Positions 1 to 9,513 of a stretch of 64,000 nt of DNA are shown in pieces; the first letter of the stretch is position 1, and each line of letters starts with the position of its first letter. A model generated the notes under the pieces. It was not told where the DNA came from, did not search any database, and saw only the letters and a program-made list of their open reading frames with translations. The stretch comes from CAYZJB01 sp964478735 (GTDB taxonomy: Bacteria > CLD3 > SB21). The position numbers and the translations under genes were made by a program. The stretch spans positions 1-64,000 of the forward strand of contig CAYZJB010000005.1 of the NCBI GenBank assembly GCA_964478735.1, read 5' to 3'.

Positions 1-84
1 CAAACTCTCTAACTTTTGAACCTGAAATTTGTTCGGTTTGAATTAATAAAAACAAAATATCTTCAATACTAAACAAGAGGACTC

Positions 85-987
85 ATGGGCAGGATTTACA
101 TTGCAGGCTGTGGTGGAATGCTGGGTGAAGGATTTTACCGCCAGTTTCAATCTTCTTATCAACTAAAGTGTACTGATATTGATGTTAATGAAGCATGGTT
201 GACGTACTGTGACTTTCGTAACTTTACGGCTTATCGAAAAGACGTTGTTGATTTCAAGCCTGATTATCTATTCCACCTTGGAGCGTTTACAGATCTGGAA
301 TACTGTGAACTTCACCCGGATGAGACCTATGCGACAAATACATTGTCCGTGGAGAACGCCGTGTATATCGCAAATGAGCTGTCAATCCCACTCTTATATA
401 TCGGGACGGCAGGGATATTTGACGGAAACAAAGAATTATACGACGATTGGGATATCCCTAACCCACTTGGGCATTACGCAAGATCCAAATACCTTGCTGA
501 AGTTTTCGTCAAAGAACATTGCCGTGAATATCTGGTTTGTCGTGCGGGATGGATGATGGGAGGCGGTCCAAAAAAGGATAAAAAATTCGTCCAAAAGATC
601 ATGAAACAGCTGAAAGAAGGAAAAAAGGAACTGTTTATCGTCAATGATAAGTTAGGGACACCGACTTATACACACGATTTTGCCAGGAACGTCATGAAGT
701 TGATGGAGAGCCGGTACTGGGGTATCTATAATATGGTATGCGGAGGCGAGACGGGGCGTCTGGAGGTTGCACGTGAGATATTGAATATCACCGGCATGGA
801 TCGTGAGGTACGTATCTCAGAGGTGCCGTCAGACTATTTCAAGAATGAATACTTTGCAGCACGTCCTGCGTCGGAACGTTTGATTAACAAGAAATTGAAC
901 CTTCGAAGTATGAATATTATGAGAGATTGGAAGATTGCACTGCGAGAGTATCTGCATTCCGCATACGCAGGGTATCTACACTCATGA
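85..987 (+). CDS. RmlD-like NAD(P)-dependent sugar-nucleotide reductase (extended SDR)
   Basis: 300-residue cytoplasmic extended short-chain dehydrogenase of the RmlD/dTDP-4-dehydrorhamnose reductase type, expected to reduce or epimerise a nucleotide-sugar for surface polysaccharide synthesis. A Rossmann glycine motif (GCGGMLG) lies in the first 15 residues, and the catalytic Tyr131/Lys135 pair sits in YARSKYLAE. Length matches RmlD (about 290-300). The start follows a ribosome site AGAGGA. The last codons overlap the next glycosyltransferase start (ATGA), so the two are translationally coupled. No rmlA, rmlB or rmlC is in the window, so the exact substrate is not known. A second, diverged SDR of this family lies at 42373-43278. 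Sure of the family, not of the sugar. Confidence 0.8.
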   Translation: MGRIYIAGCGGMLGEGFYRQFQSSYQLKCTDIDVNEAWLTYCDFRNFTAYRKDVVDFKPDYLFHLGAFTDLEYCELHPDETYATNTLSVENAVYIANELSIPLLYIGTAGIFDGNKELYDDWDIPNPLGHYARSKYLAEVFVKEHCREYLVCRAGWMMGGGPKKDKKFVQKIMKQLKEGKKELFIVNDKLGTPTYTHDFARNVMKLMESRYWGIYNMVCGGETGRLEVAREILNITGMDREVRISEVPSDYFKNEYFAARPASERLINKKLNLRSMNIMRDWKIALREYLHSAYAGYLHS

Positions 988-2084
988 AGGTTGCAATTTT
1001 AGGTTCGCGAGGTATTCCGGCGAGCTATAGCGGGTTTGAAACTAGCATTCAGGAAACCGCAACACGGTTCGTTAAAGCGGGAATTGAAACGATTGTATAC
1101 TGTCGCCGCCATCATTACGAACAACAGCTTGAGCAATTTGATGGGGTCAAGTTGATTTATTGCTGGTCAATTAAGAACAAGTACCTTGACACCATTACCC
1201 ACACCCTTGTCAGTTTTGTCGATTCATTTCTGAGGCGCGACATCGATGTTATTGTCATGTACGGAGTAGGTAATTCTATTTTCATGTGGCTATGTCGGAT
1301 GTTGGGTGTTCCAGTCATTGCGGTTCTTGATGGGGCGGATTGGGAAAGGAAAAAATGGGGTTTATTGGCGCGTTGGTTTTTAAAGGTTAGTCGATCGATT
1401 GCGGTGACGTATTCAGATTTCTATATCGTCGATAGTGAAATCCTGTGTGATGCTTACCGGAAGCGATTTAGAAAGGAGCCCATTCATATTGCGTATGGCG
1501 CAAATGCGTTAAGCGAGTATTCAAGGGAACCCTTGCAACGCTTCAATTTGAAAAGAAGAGGCTTTATCATTTTCGTTGGACGATTTGTCAAAGAAAAAGG
1601 GGTAGATTTCTTACTTCGCAACTTTACCCAGGTCAACACCGATATCAAGCTGGTAGTTGTCGGAGGAACATCCGACAAGGGATATGAGAGAGAGCTCAGG
1701 GAACTCGGCAATAACCGGGTCATCTTCGCGGGATTCCTGTATGGCAAAGAATATGAATCTCTCTTACACGATGCGTTGTTTTATGTCTCGTGCTCGTTTC
1801 TGGAAGGGACGTCTCCGTCTCTTTTGAGTGCAATGGCCATCAATGGTTTTGCGCTTGTAAGCGATATTGATGAGAACAAAGAAGTATTGAAGGGGACCTG
1901 TGCGACGTTTCGAACGGGCGACAGCCAGGATTTTATTGATAAATTGACTTTTTATTGTGGTCATCAACAGCTCGTAGAATCTGAGCGCACGAAGACAAAA
2001 GCTGTCGTTCAGCGCTTCTACGACTGGTCTTCGATTACGAAAAAATATCTCACACTTTTTGACCGTGCCCTCCAACTTTACTAA
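984..2084 (+). CDS. Family 1 glycosyltransferase with DUF1972 N-terminus
   Basis: 366-residue GT-B glycosyltransferase, probably a rhamnosyl- or related transferase building the exopolysaccharide repeat on the cytoplasmic face of the membrane. The N-terminus MKVAILGSRGIPASYSGFE is the typical opening of DUF1972 proteins. The C-terminal half carries the nucleotide-sugar-binding segment with FVGRFVKEKGVDFL (about residue 195) and the EGTSPSLLSAMA acceptor/donor motif (about residue 275). The reading frame stays open 19 codons further upstream, but the ATG at 984 overlaps the stop of the preceding SDR as ATGA and begins the conserved domain, so it is chosen. The next gene is a polyprenyl-phosphate sugar transferase, which fits one biosynthetic unit. 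Confidence 0.85.
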   Translation: MKVAILGSRGIPASYSGFETSIQETATRFVKAGIETIVYCRRHHYEQQLEQFDGVKLIYCWSIKNKYLDTITHTLVSFVDSFLRRDIDVIVMYGVGNSIFMWLCRMLGVPVIAVLDGADWERKKWGLLARWFLKVSRSIAVTYSDFYIVDSEILCDAYRKRFRKEPIHIAYGANALSEYSREPLQRFNLKRRGFIIFVGRFVKEKGVDFLLRNFTQVNTDIKLVVVGGTSDKGYERELRELGNNRVIFAGFLYGKEYESLLHDALFYVSCSFLEGTSPSLLSAMAINGFALVSDIDENKEVLKGTCATFRTGDSQDFIDKLTFYCGHQQLVESERTKTKAVVQRFYDWSSITKKYLTLFDRALQLY

Positions 2085-2150
2085 TGGTAAAAAGAATAGC
2101 TTTCATTGTAGAAATTTGACACCTTCCGACAGTCCCATTGAACACGTACC

Positions 2151-3551
2151 ATGCACGCGCATCGTAAAACGCTACATTTTTTCAGAATCCTGTCGGATCT
2201 GATCGTCCTTTCCGCGTCCTTTTGGATTGCGCTGACAGTTATCGGTCGCTGGCAACAGCGATCACCCGCCGTTGTAGATTTTTTTATTTTTCTTTGCCTG
2301 CTGATCGTCTGGTTCTTCTCCTCACGAATTACGCATCTGTATGATGAATTTCGGGCGCGGGACTATAGCTTTGAACTTATTGCCGTGCTGAAGAACGTAT
2401 TGATCCAGGTGATCGGATGTATCTTCATCCTTTTTGTGATCAAAGAGGGATCTCTGTCGCGATCGTTTGTCCTCATCTATGCCGGGGCGTTGACGTTTTT
2501 TCTTCCTATGGAAGGTTATGCGCTACGGAAGATTTTATACTATCTCCGTAAGGGTGGCCGCAATCTTAGGCATATCCTCCTCGTCGGCGCCGGGGAGGTA
2601 GGGATGAGCTTCTACCAGACGATTGTCAACAATCCCCATTTCGGCTACCGGCTCGTCGGATTTCTGGATGACCGGCAGAAATCATTTCTCAACGGGCAGT
2701 ACCTGGGATCGATCGACGACCTGGAGCGTGTACTTGATCGGAATGAGGTTGACGATGTGATTGTGGCGCTTCCTGCATATGCGACGGAACGTATCGACGA
2801 TGTAATCAAAACCTGTTCGAATCACACGACCCGGGTCCGGATCATTCCGGATTACTTTCGGTTCGTGTCGGATAAATTCGAGATTTCGATGTTTGATCGG
2901 TTTCCGATCATCTCCGTGCGTAACATCAAACTTGATGAACTTCACTGGTATATCGTCAAACGCCTGTTCGACGGTATTTTTGCTCTGGTCATATGCGTAG
3001 CCGTATTGTCGTGGCTAGTTCCGATCATCGCGCTTTGCATCAAACTGACGTCCCGGGGTCCTGTATTTTTCAAACAGGAGCGGTGGGGACGAAATAATCG
3101 CAAAATCGTTTGTTTTAAATTCCGCTCGATGATCGTGACAAGCAAAGACGTCGACGATTGTGGAAAATATCAGCAAGCGACAAAAGATGATCCGCGTATT
3201 ACTCCCATCGGAAAATTTCTAAGGAAAACAAACCTTGATGAGATTCCACAATTTTTGAATGTGCTCACCGGCGAAATGTCGATCGTCGGTCCGAGGCCTC
3301 ATCCGACGCCTCTCAATCTGGAATCGAAAGACGTGATCCAGAATTATATGCTACGGCACCTGGTCAAACCCGGTATTACCGGCTGGGCCCAGGTCAACGG
3401 GTTTCGTGGAGAAACGAGGGACCCGTCACTGATGCAAAAACGTATCGACCACGACCTCTGGTACATTGAAAACTGGTCGTTCTGGCTCGACATCCAGATT
3501 ATTCTTCTGACGGCGTGGCAGATGCTTCGCTTCCGAACGAACGCCTATTGA
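2151..3551 (+). CDS. Undecaprenyl-phosphate sugar phosphotransferase (WcaJ/WbaP-type)
   Basis: 466-residue inner-membrane initiating transferase that moves a sugar-1-phosphate (often glucose or galactose) from a UDP-sugar to undecaprenyl phosphate, the first step of exopolysaccharide repeat assembly. About four hydrophobic helices fill residues 10-130. A CoA-binding-like Rossmann region follows (LLVGAGEVGMSFY, about residue 145), then a further helix (about 275-295) and the catalytic bacterial sugar transferase domain with FKFRSM, TNLDEIPQF, SIVGPRPHP and KPGITGWAQVNG. Length is standard for the polyisoprenyl-phosphate hexose-1-phosphate transferase family. The gene is 6 bp upstream of the Wzi-like gene, so the two are probably co-transcribed. 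No Shine-Dalgarno is evident before 2151. Confidence 0.9.
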   Translation: MHAHRKTLHFFRILSDLIVLSASFWIALTVIGRWQQRSPAVVDFFIFLCLLIVWFFSSRITHLYDEFRARDYSFELIAVLKNVLIQVIGCIFILFVIKEGSLSRSFVLIYAGALTFFLPMEGYALRKILYYLRKGGRNLRHILLVGAGEVGMSFYQTIVNNPHFGYRLVGFLDDRQKSFLNGQYLGSIDDLERVLDRNEVDDVIVALPAYATERIDDVIKTCSNHTTRVRIIPDYFRFVSDKFEISMFDRFPIISVRNIKLDELHWYIVKRLFDGIFALVICVAVLSWLVPIIALCIKLTSRGPVFFKQERWGRNNRKIVCFKFRSMIVTSKDVDDCGKYQQATKDDPRITPIGKFLRKTNLDEIPQFLNVLTGEMSIVGPRPHPTPLNLESKDVIQNYMLRHLVKPGITGWAQVNGFRGETRDPSLMQKRIDHDLWYIENWSFWLDIQIILLTAWQMLRFRTNAY

Positions 3552-3557
3552 GCCGGA

Positions 3558-5204
3558 ATGAAAAAAATTAGCTTTGTTATCATATTCTCTACGTCGCTCT
3601 ATGCTCAGGATTCCAGCATTCCATCGGTCAATCTCCCGCGGGGACATTTTGCTTATGATCTGATCGAACGCTGGGAGACGGAAGGAATACTGGAACCCTC
3701 GATTGATTATCGAAACCTTCCTTACACGCGTGCGATTGTGACCCAGGCGATCCTGTCCGTTCAGAAGGGACTGGATAGCGGAAGGGTTGGGCTGAGCAAG
3801 TCGGATGCGCAATTGTTCGTCAAGCTGAAAGGGGAGTTTCACCGAGAACTCATGAATGTCGCCGTGCAAAGTGAGGAGCGTGAAAAAAACATCTTCTATC
3901 TGCATTCGATGGCGCAGCATTCCGTCAGTGACGCGGTCGGCGATGCGATTTTTAATCAGACCCTTGACATCACTCGCCATAAGTCACTATCGGACAGCCT
4001 CGACGATATCGTCAGTTATACAGCCGTCATTGGCCGGGTACGCGGTATCTTTATGAATTCAATCGCCTACTACAGCGACTTTACGAGTACCTTGATCAAA
4101 GGCGCCAGCGGTGATTTTACGTTTGGTCAGATTGCGCAGGGAGGTAACGTCAATTTCAACCCCAGCTCGTCCAACGTGTATTCCCTGGAGGCCAATGCGT
4201 ACGTGGTGATACAACCCAAGTGGCTTCGAGTACAATTTGGAAAAGACTACCTGTCGTTTGGGCCGGCGCGTCATTCGAATGTGTTCCTATCCGATAATGC
4301 GCCGCCGTTTGATCATCTTCGAGTGGACGCTTCTTTCCGGCGGCTTAAGCTTACCTATTTTCACGGCTGGTTACGAAGCACCGATCGACCTTTCAATGAT
4401 GCCGGCAAAACCAGTGATCGAAAATTTCTAGTTGCCCATCGGCTCGAATTCCGTGTGTTTCCATGGCTGTTTATCGCCGGCAATGAATCCGTCATCTACG
4501 GCGGCCGCGCGATCGAAGCGGCGTATCTGAATCCTCTCATGGTGTATCACATCGCGGAACAATATCTGGGGGACAAAGATAATAACACGATCGCCTTCGA
4601 TGTCACGGCATTTCCGTGGCGGAGGATCAAACTCTATTCAGCCCTGTTTCTTGACGACTTCACGTCCTCGCGTAATCCGTTCCGTTACTGGAAACAGACA
4701 TGGGCTTTTCAAGCCGGTGTACTGTGGGTCCAACCGTTCCAGTTCCGGGACACCGACTTTCGCTTTGAATATTCACGAATCGAACCGTACGTCTATACGC
4801 ACAAATGGGGACTCATCAACTATACGCATTTCGATCAAAGCCTTGGATCGTTTCTCCCGCCCAACTCCGATTCCTATTTTTCTGAGATCAAATATCGTTT
4901 CTCCCGCCGAATTCAGATGCGTGGGAGCTATGAATTGATCCGCCACGGTCGCGGGGATTTAGAGACGTTTGGATATGCTGATGGGTTTGTGGACGCCGGG
5001 AATCCGGGAAAGCAGGACAAAAAATTTTTGATGGGCGTCAATGAATGTAAACACATCGTTTCTTTCAACGGACGATGGGAAACGTGGAACAATCATTATC
5101 TCTACGGTACATGGCAGTTGACGATGACACAAAACGTAGGGAACAATCGCGGACAAGATCAAACGCAACACCGGTTTCTTATCGGTTACAGCCTTGATTA
5201 TTAG
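3558..5204 (+). CDS. Wzi-like capsule/exopolysaccharide assembly outer-membrane protein
   Basis: 548-residue exported protein resembling the capsule assembly protein Wzi family: a short N-terminal helical region followed by a long run of amphipathic, aromatic-rich beta strands that predict an outer-membrane barrel. The signal peptide is about 17 residues with cleavage before Gln (SLYA-QD). Typical features are repeated short strands with Tyr/Phe girdles, the phrase WLRVQFGKDYLSFGPARHS (about residue 220), and a C-terminal strand ending in Tyr (IGYSLDY), as expected for BAM-inserted barrels. It follows the polyprenyl-phosphate sugar transferase by 6 bp, so a role in binding or anchoring the polysaccharide at the cell surface is inferred from family and context. 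Confidence 0.75.
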   Translation: MKKISFVIIFSTSLYAQDSSIPSVNLPRGHFAYDLIERWETEGILEPSIDYRNLPYTRAIVTQAILSVQKGLDSGRVGLSKSDAQLFVKLKGEFHRELMNVAVQSEEREKNIFYLHSMAQHSVSDAVGDAIFNQTLDITRHKSLSDSLDDIVSYTAVIGRVRGIFMNSIAYYSDFTSTLIKGASGDFTFGQIAQGGNVNFNPSSSNVYSLEANAYVVIQPKWLRVQFGKDYLSFGPARHSNVFLSDNAPPFDHLRVDASFRRLKLTYFHGWLRSTDRPFNDAGKTSDRKFLVAHRLEFRVFPWLFIAGNESVIYGGRAIEAAYLNPLMVYHIAEQYLGDKDNNTIAFDVTAFPWRRIKLYSALFLDDFTSSRNPFRYWKQTWAFQAGVLWVQPFQFRDTDFRFEYSRIEPYVYTHKWGLINYTHFDQSLGSFLPPNSDSYFSEIKYRFSRRIQMRGSYELIRHGRGDLETFGYADGFVDAGNPGKQDKKFLMGVNECKHIVSFNGRWETWNNHYLYGTWQLTMTQNVGNNRGQDQTQHRFLIGYSLDY

Positions 5205-5231
5205 CGGGTTGCCGTCTATATTTCACTTGCA

Positions 5232-5260
5232 TTGATCCTCCAATCCTCTTTTGGTGTAAT
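5232..5260 (+). promoter_or_regulatory. Candidate sigma-70-type promoter for arginase gene
   Basis: TTGATC (5232-5237) and TGTAAT (5255-5260) are separated by 17 bp. The predicted start of transcription is about 10 bp before the ATG at 5277, giving a very short leader. The -10 match is moderate. Confidence 0.35.
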
Positions 5261-5276
5261 CAAAAACCGGTGAGCG

Positions 5277-6185
5277 ATGTTTAATATACGGATCATGGGA
5301 GTTCCGTTGGATCTTGGTGCGGGCCGGCGCGGTACGGACATGGGACCTTCAGCATTGCGCCTGGCTGGCCTGACGGAGAAGTTGGTAGAACTCGGATATA
5401 CCGTCAAAGACTATCGCGACATTGTCACCAAAAACCCTGAAATCCTTCGCGTTGGGGATCCTAAACTTAAATACCTGTCGGAAATTGTTCGCGGCGTCAG
5501 TGAATTAGCCTCGCACGTTGAAAAAACGCTGGCCGACGGCGAATTTCCCGTCGTTCTCGGAGGCGACCACAGCATTGCCATCGGCACGCTTGCCGGCGTC
5601 AGTACCCATTTTCGAAAACAGAATCAGAAAATCGGCGTCATCTGGGTCGATGCCCACGGTGACATGAACACGCCCGACACATCGCCGTCCGGCAACATCC
5701 ACGGCATGCCGCTGGCCGTATCGCTTGGGATGGGGCATCCCAAATTGACATCGGTGGGCGGTGAGTTTGCCAAAGTGGAACCCCGTCATGCCGTTTTATT
5801 GGGTATTCGCACGCTCGATCAGGGCGAAATCGATTTGATCCGCAAAGCCGGAGTGACCGTTTTTACCATGCGTGACATCGACGAACGCGGTATCCGCAAA
5901 GTTGTCGAAGACGCCATCCATATTGCATCGCAAGGAACCGCCGGTATTCATGTAAGCTTTGATCTCGATAGCCTCGATCCCTCCATCGCACCGGGCGTCG
6001 GAACACCCGTCAACGGCGGCCTGACGTACCGGGAAGCCCATTTTACCATGGAGTCTCTCTGTTTGTCCCGAAAAGTCGTTTCTCTCGAGATTGTCGAGTG
6101 CAATCCGATCCTGGACGTGAGAAATCAAACCGCACGGCTCGGCGTCGAACTGCTGGCATCGTTTTTTGGTAAACGGATCATATAA
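5277..6185 (+). CDS. rocF: Arginase
   Basis: 302-residue cytoplasmic ureohydrolase that splits L-arginine into ornithine and urea using two Mn ions. All metal-binding motifs are present: GGDHSIA, DAHGDMN and SFDLDSLDP. The NIHGMP segment after the second motif is arginase-like rather than agmatinase-like. Length is as expected for bacterial arginases. The last motif SLEIVECNPILD is also canonical. A biosynthetic arginine decarboxylase (speA) lies at the far end of the window, so arginine can feed both ornithine and agmatine routes. The next gene starts 3 bp after the stop, but its product is unrelated in function. Confidence 0.93.
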   Translation: MFNIRIMGVPLDLGAGRRGTDMGPSALRLAGLTEKLVELGYTVKDYRDIVTKNPEILRVGDPKLKYLSEIVRGVSELASHVEKTLADGEFPVVLGGDHSIAIGTLAGVSTHFRKQNQKIGVIWVDAHGDMNTPDTSPSGNIHGMPLAVSLGMGHPKLTSVGGEFAKVEPRHAVLLGIRTLDQGEIDLIRKAGVTVFTMRDIDERGIRKVVEDAIHIASQGTAGIHVSFDLDSLDPSIAPGVGTPVNGGLTYREAHFTMESLCLSRKVVSLEIVECNPILDVRNQTARLGVELLASFFGKRII

Positions 6186-6188
6186 GCC

Positions 6189-8849
6189 ATGTTGAAAACG
6201 AGCGTGAAACTGGGATTTTGGCTGGTATTTTCGAGTACGTTGCTGGCGCAGGGCGATCTCCGTCGTCTCGGGGAAAATGTCGGCTACGATCCACAACATC
6301 TGACCAATTATCTTCATCACTCTCCCTATCGGCTCTTACTGGATCTGGCCGGAACATGGGACGTTATCTACGACGGTTTCAAGGAAACAGCCAGGGTTCC
6401 CGCGGCGTACATTTATTCCGGAAAGGTCGTGTATCGCCGCACCTTTACACCGTCGGCCGAGTTTGCCCGCCATCACTTTCGATTGCGCGCGTGGGGAATC
6501 AATTTTGGCGCCGAGATCCGCATCAACAACGAATTTATCGTCAATTACCAGGGCGGTTTTTTACAACGGCAGTTCGACCTGCGCGACGATCTCATTCGAA
6601 TCGGTGAACCGAACACGATCGAGATCACGGTCAATTCCGAAGTGACTCACGAGCAATCGATCCCGCGATCCACCACGACGCTGGTTCCTCGTCACTACGG
6701 CGGTATTTTCAGGGAAATTTTCCTTGAAGCGATTCCACAGATCACGATCGACCGGACCACGATCGACTATACGATTTCCAGCGATCTTCGCCGCGTCGAT
6801 ATCCAGATGGGGCTGCATTTTCGGGACTATCAGGCCGCCTTTGCGGCACGCGATACGTCCGTGAGCGGCGCGGTCGTAGAGCAGCAGAATACGTATCGAT
6901 ACCTGATCGAAGTGTTCGACGAGGAAAATCCGGAACCGGTGTACTCCAACAAATTCAAACGCTACCGAAATCCGTGGGAGATCCCGAAAATCCGTGAACT
7001 GAACCCTGAAAGCCAGTTTGTCATGAGTCACTTCACGGACGTCGAAACGCGCTTTCAGATTGAAAAGCCGACGTTCTGGAATCCGGAGAACCCGTACCGC
7101 TACCGCGTCGCCGTGACCCTGTTGAAACAGGACTTGACGCTGGATGAAATTCAATTCAACCTCGGTCTCGTCAAGGTGGAGGTCCAGGATAACAACATCC
7201 TGCTCAACAGCCAGCTTTTGATCATTCGGGGCATCGAATATTATGAAGATTACCCGGGCGCCGGCAATGCCGTTCCGTATGACGTCATGGAAGCCGACAT
7301 CCTGCGTATGAAAAAAGTCGGCGTCAACGTCGTGCACTTCAAACATCATCCGCCGCATCCGTATTTCGTGGAACTCTGCAATCGGTACGGTCTTTTCATT
7401 CTCTGCGAAGCACCGTTTTCGGCTCTTCCGACCCGGGCGGCCGAAGACCACCGGTATCGTGAAGACATGAAAGCGTATTACCGGCAAATGGCCGAAAGTT
7501 ATCGAAACGAGGTATCGATTTTTGCCTGGAGCGTCGGCCACGCGTATGACCTTTCGGTCAACGCTTCCTTCCAATTGATTACCGACATGATCGACAATAT
7601 CCGGCTGGTCGATAACCGTCCGATTCTGTATTCGTCACGATTCGGATCGTCGGATCGTATTCCCGATCGTGTGGACCTGATCAACCTTGAGTTATGGAAC
7701 AACGATTTCGTTGCGGCCAACGTGTTTACCGCTCGCAGCATGGCGCGGTGGCCCAACCGGGCCGTGATCTGTACGTATGGTCCCCAGGTTTATCCCAATA
7801 ACCAGAACGGATACAGCGACCCCAGTTCCACCAAATTCCAGGCGAAATATCTGGTCGACATCTTCCGGAAGCTGGGCGAGTGGAAGATGGCCGGCGGCAT
7901 TGTCCGGTCGTATAACGATTTTGCCGTCAATCGTACGTACGTCTTCGGATATCCGACGGACCAGTCGGTGTACACCTCCGGCATCGTGACCGTGCTTCGC
8001 AAAGAGCGTTACGCATACGATTTTGTCCGGGCCATGTATACGGGAGACAAAATCGAAACGATCCCGATCGGGTCGTACGAAAATTCATTTCCCAAGACAT
8101 TTCCAATCGTCGGGCTGCTACTGGTTCTCATTTTTATCGTTTTTTTTCGTCAGAGCCCGAAGTTCAGTAATTCCGTTTTTCGCTCGATTACCAAAATTCT
8201 GAGTTTCTTTTCCGATGTGCGAGAGAACCGGGTTATTAATTTATGGCCGGCCCTGATCGTCGGATTTTTGGCCAGCCTGACCATGTCGGGTGTGATGGCC
8301 CTGGTCTTTTTCGAATTGCGCCGCAATCAGCTCTTTGACCAGGTACTGGCCAATGTCGTCGTTGTTGACGAGATCAAAGACTGGCTCGACCATCTTGCGT
8401 GGAACCCGGAATGGTTTGTGGTCAGCTTTACGTTGTTGTTTATGGCGATGCTATTTGGAATGGCGGTCTTGTACCGGCTGTTTGCCATCGCGTACCGTTC
8501 CGTGCTGCCGTTTCAACAGGCATTGATTGCATCGCTGTGGAGTTCGGCGCATTTTCTCCTTCTCATCCCGTTTCTCATTGTTTTTCAACGCCTGATTCGC
8601 ATTGAAGTCTTCATGACCATTCTTCTGATCGTCATGGCGGTGATGGTTCTATGGCACGTGGCGCGATTTTTCAGGATCGCGAAAATTCTGTACGACATTT
8701 CGTGGATTCGTACGGGGTTTATCATGGGCGGCCTCACCATGATCGTCGTCATTTTCATCATGTACCGGTATTCGTCGCGCCATGATTTTTTCGACATGAT
8801 GGAGTATGTCAATCGGATCGAGGAAAGTCAAAACTACTCGTCGCAGTAA
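6189..8849 (+). CDS. GH2-like pseudoenzyme with six-helix membrane C-terminus
   Basis: 886-residue protein. A signal peptide (cleavage STLLA-QG) is followed by the architecture of glycoside hydrolase family 2: jelly-roll sugar-binding domain (about 35-165, with LAGTWDV), immunoglobulin-like domain (about 185-335) and TIM barrel (about 340-610). Both catalytic acids appear lost: the expected Asn-Glu acid/base pair after the WS(V)G strand reads His451-Ala452 (FAWSVGHAYD), and the nucleophile strand reads CTYG with Thr529 where Glu is expected. After about residue 630 come six hydrophobic helices, an unusual addition for GH2. The most likely role is a membrane-anchored carbohydrate-binding or sensing protein rather than a hydrolase. 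It lies between rocF (3 bp) and pyrE (1 bp). Family call is firm; loss of activity is inferred from motif alignment by eye. Confidence 0.75.
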   Translation: MLKTSVKLGFWLVFSSTLLAQGDLRRLGENVGYDPQHLTNYLHHSPYRLLLDLAGTWDVIYDGFKETARVPAAYIYSGKVVYRRTFTPSAEFARHHFRLRAWGINFGAEIRINNEFIVNYQGGFLQRQFDLRDDLIRIGEPNTIEITVNSEVTHEQSIPRSTTTLVPRHYGGIFREIFLEAIPQITIDRTTIDYTISSDLRRVDIQMGLHFRDYQAAFAARDTSVSGAVVEQQNTYRYLIEVFDEENPEPVYSNKFKRYRNPWEIPKIRELNPESQFVMSHFTDVETRFQIEKPTFWNPENPYRYRVAVTLLKQDLTLDEIQFNLGLVKVEVQDNNILLNSQLLIIRGIEYYEDYPGAGNAVPYDVMEADILRMKKVGVNVVHFKHHPPHPYFVELCNRYGLFILCEAPFSALPTRAAEDHRYREDMKAYYRQMAESYRNEVSIFAWSVGHAYDLSVNASFQLITDMIDNIRLVDNRPILYSSRFGSSDRIPDRVDLINLELWNNDFVAANVFTARSMARWPNRAVICTYGPQVYPNNQNGYSDPSSTKFQAKYLVDIFRKLGEWKMAGGIVRSYNDFAVNRTYVFGYPTDQSVYTSGIVTVLRKERYAYDFVRAMYTGDKIETIPIGSYENSFPKTFPIVGLLLVLIFIVFFRQSPKFSNSVFRSITKILSFFSDVRENRVINLWPALIVGFLASLTMSGVMALVFFELRRNQLFDQVLANVVVVDEIKDWLDHLAWNPEWFVVSFTLLFMAMLFGMAVLYRLFAIAYRSVLPFQQALIASLWSSAHFLLLIPFLIVFQRLIRIEVFMTILLIVMAVMVLWHVARFFRIAKILYDISWIRTGFIMGGLTMIVVIFIMYRYSSRHDFFDMMEYVNRIEESQNYSSQ

Positions 8850-8850
8850 C

Positions 8851-9441
8851 ATGAACGAACCTGAAATTCTGGATCTTTTTCGAAAAAGCGGCGCCTTGCT
8901 GGAAGGACATTTTATCCTGACCTCGGGCGCCCATAGTCCACAGTATTTTCAGTGCGCAAAGGTCCTGCAGTATCCCAACTACGCGCAGTTACTCTGCGGG
9001 GAACTTGCTCGGCGATTTACCGGAACAAAAATTCACGTCGTTGTTGCACCGGCTGTGGGCGGGATCATTGTCGGTCATGAAATGGCGCGCAGCCTCAATG
9101 CGCGGTGTGTGTTTGCCGAACGTGAAGGGGGACACATGACGCTCCGGCGCGGTTTTGAAATCCGGAGAGACGAAAACGTGCTCGTCGTCGAGGACGTGGT
9201 GACCACCGGCGGCAGCGTTCGGGAAGTGATCGATCTGGTGCGGGCCGCGGATGCCAACGTCATCGGTGTCGGGTACCTCGTCGACCGCAGCGGCGGTCGG
9301 GTGGATTTTGGATTTCCCAAAGCCACCCTTCTTCAAATGGACGTCGTCAAATACGATCCCGGATCGTGCCCTCTGTGCCGGGACGGCAAACTGCCTGCCG
9401 TCAAGCCCGGCAGCCGAAATCTATCGCTGAACATTCCTTAG
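8851..9441 (+). CDS. pyrE: Orotate phosphoribosyltransferase
   Basis: 197-residue enzyme of de novo pyrimidine synthesis converting orotate and PRPP into orotidine 5'-phosphate. The PRPP-binding motif VVEDVVTTGGS is intact (about residue 112-122). The N-terminal FILTSGAHSPQYFQ segment and the C-terminal CPLC motif are characteristic of the bacterial PyrE branch with the extended tail. The open frame extends 15 codons upstream into the preceding gene, but the ATG at 8851, immediately after the TAA of the GH2-like gene, gives the normal N-terminus MNEPEILDLF. No other pyr genes are adjacent. Confidence 0.93.
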   Translation: MNEPEILDLFRKSGALLEGHFILTSGAHSPQYFQCAKVLQYPNYAQLLCGELARRFTGTKIHVVVAPAVGGIIVGHEMARSLNARCVFAEREGGHMTLRRGFEIRRDENVLVVEDVVTTGGSVREVIDLVRAADANVIGVGYLVDRSGGRVDFGFPKATLLQMDVVKYDPGSCPLCRDGKLPAVKPGSRNLSLNIP

Positions 9442-9513
9442 TCTGGAGGCTGCCATCCAAGAATTTGATTGTGATGCAGGCCGAAATCGTCTACTTTAAA
9501 AAAACATACGTTC

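Noticed and set aside
1..84. Promoter for the first gene
   Set aside because: The 84 bp are AT-rich with several TTGAAx words, but no pair of boxes with good spacing stood out.
6561..7574. Long minus-strand open frame (337 codons) inside the GH2-like gene
   Set aside because: It lies antisense to a well-supported gene, shows no domain and is rich in Arg/Val/His as expected for the mirror of a GC-rich coding strand.
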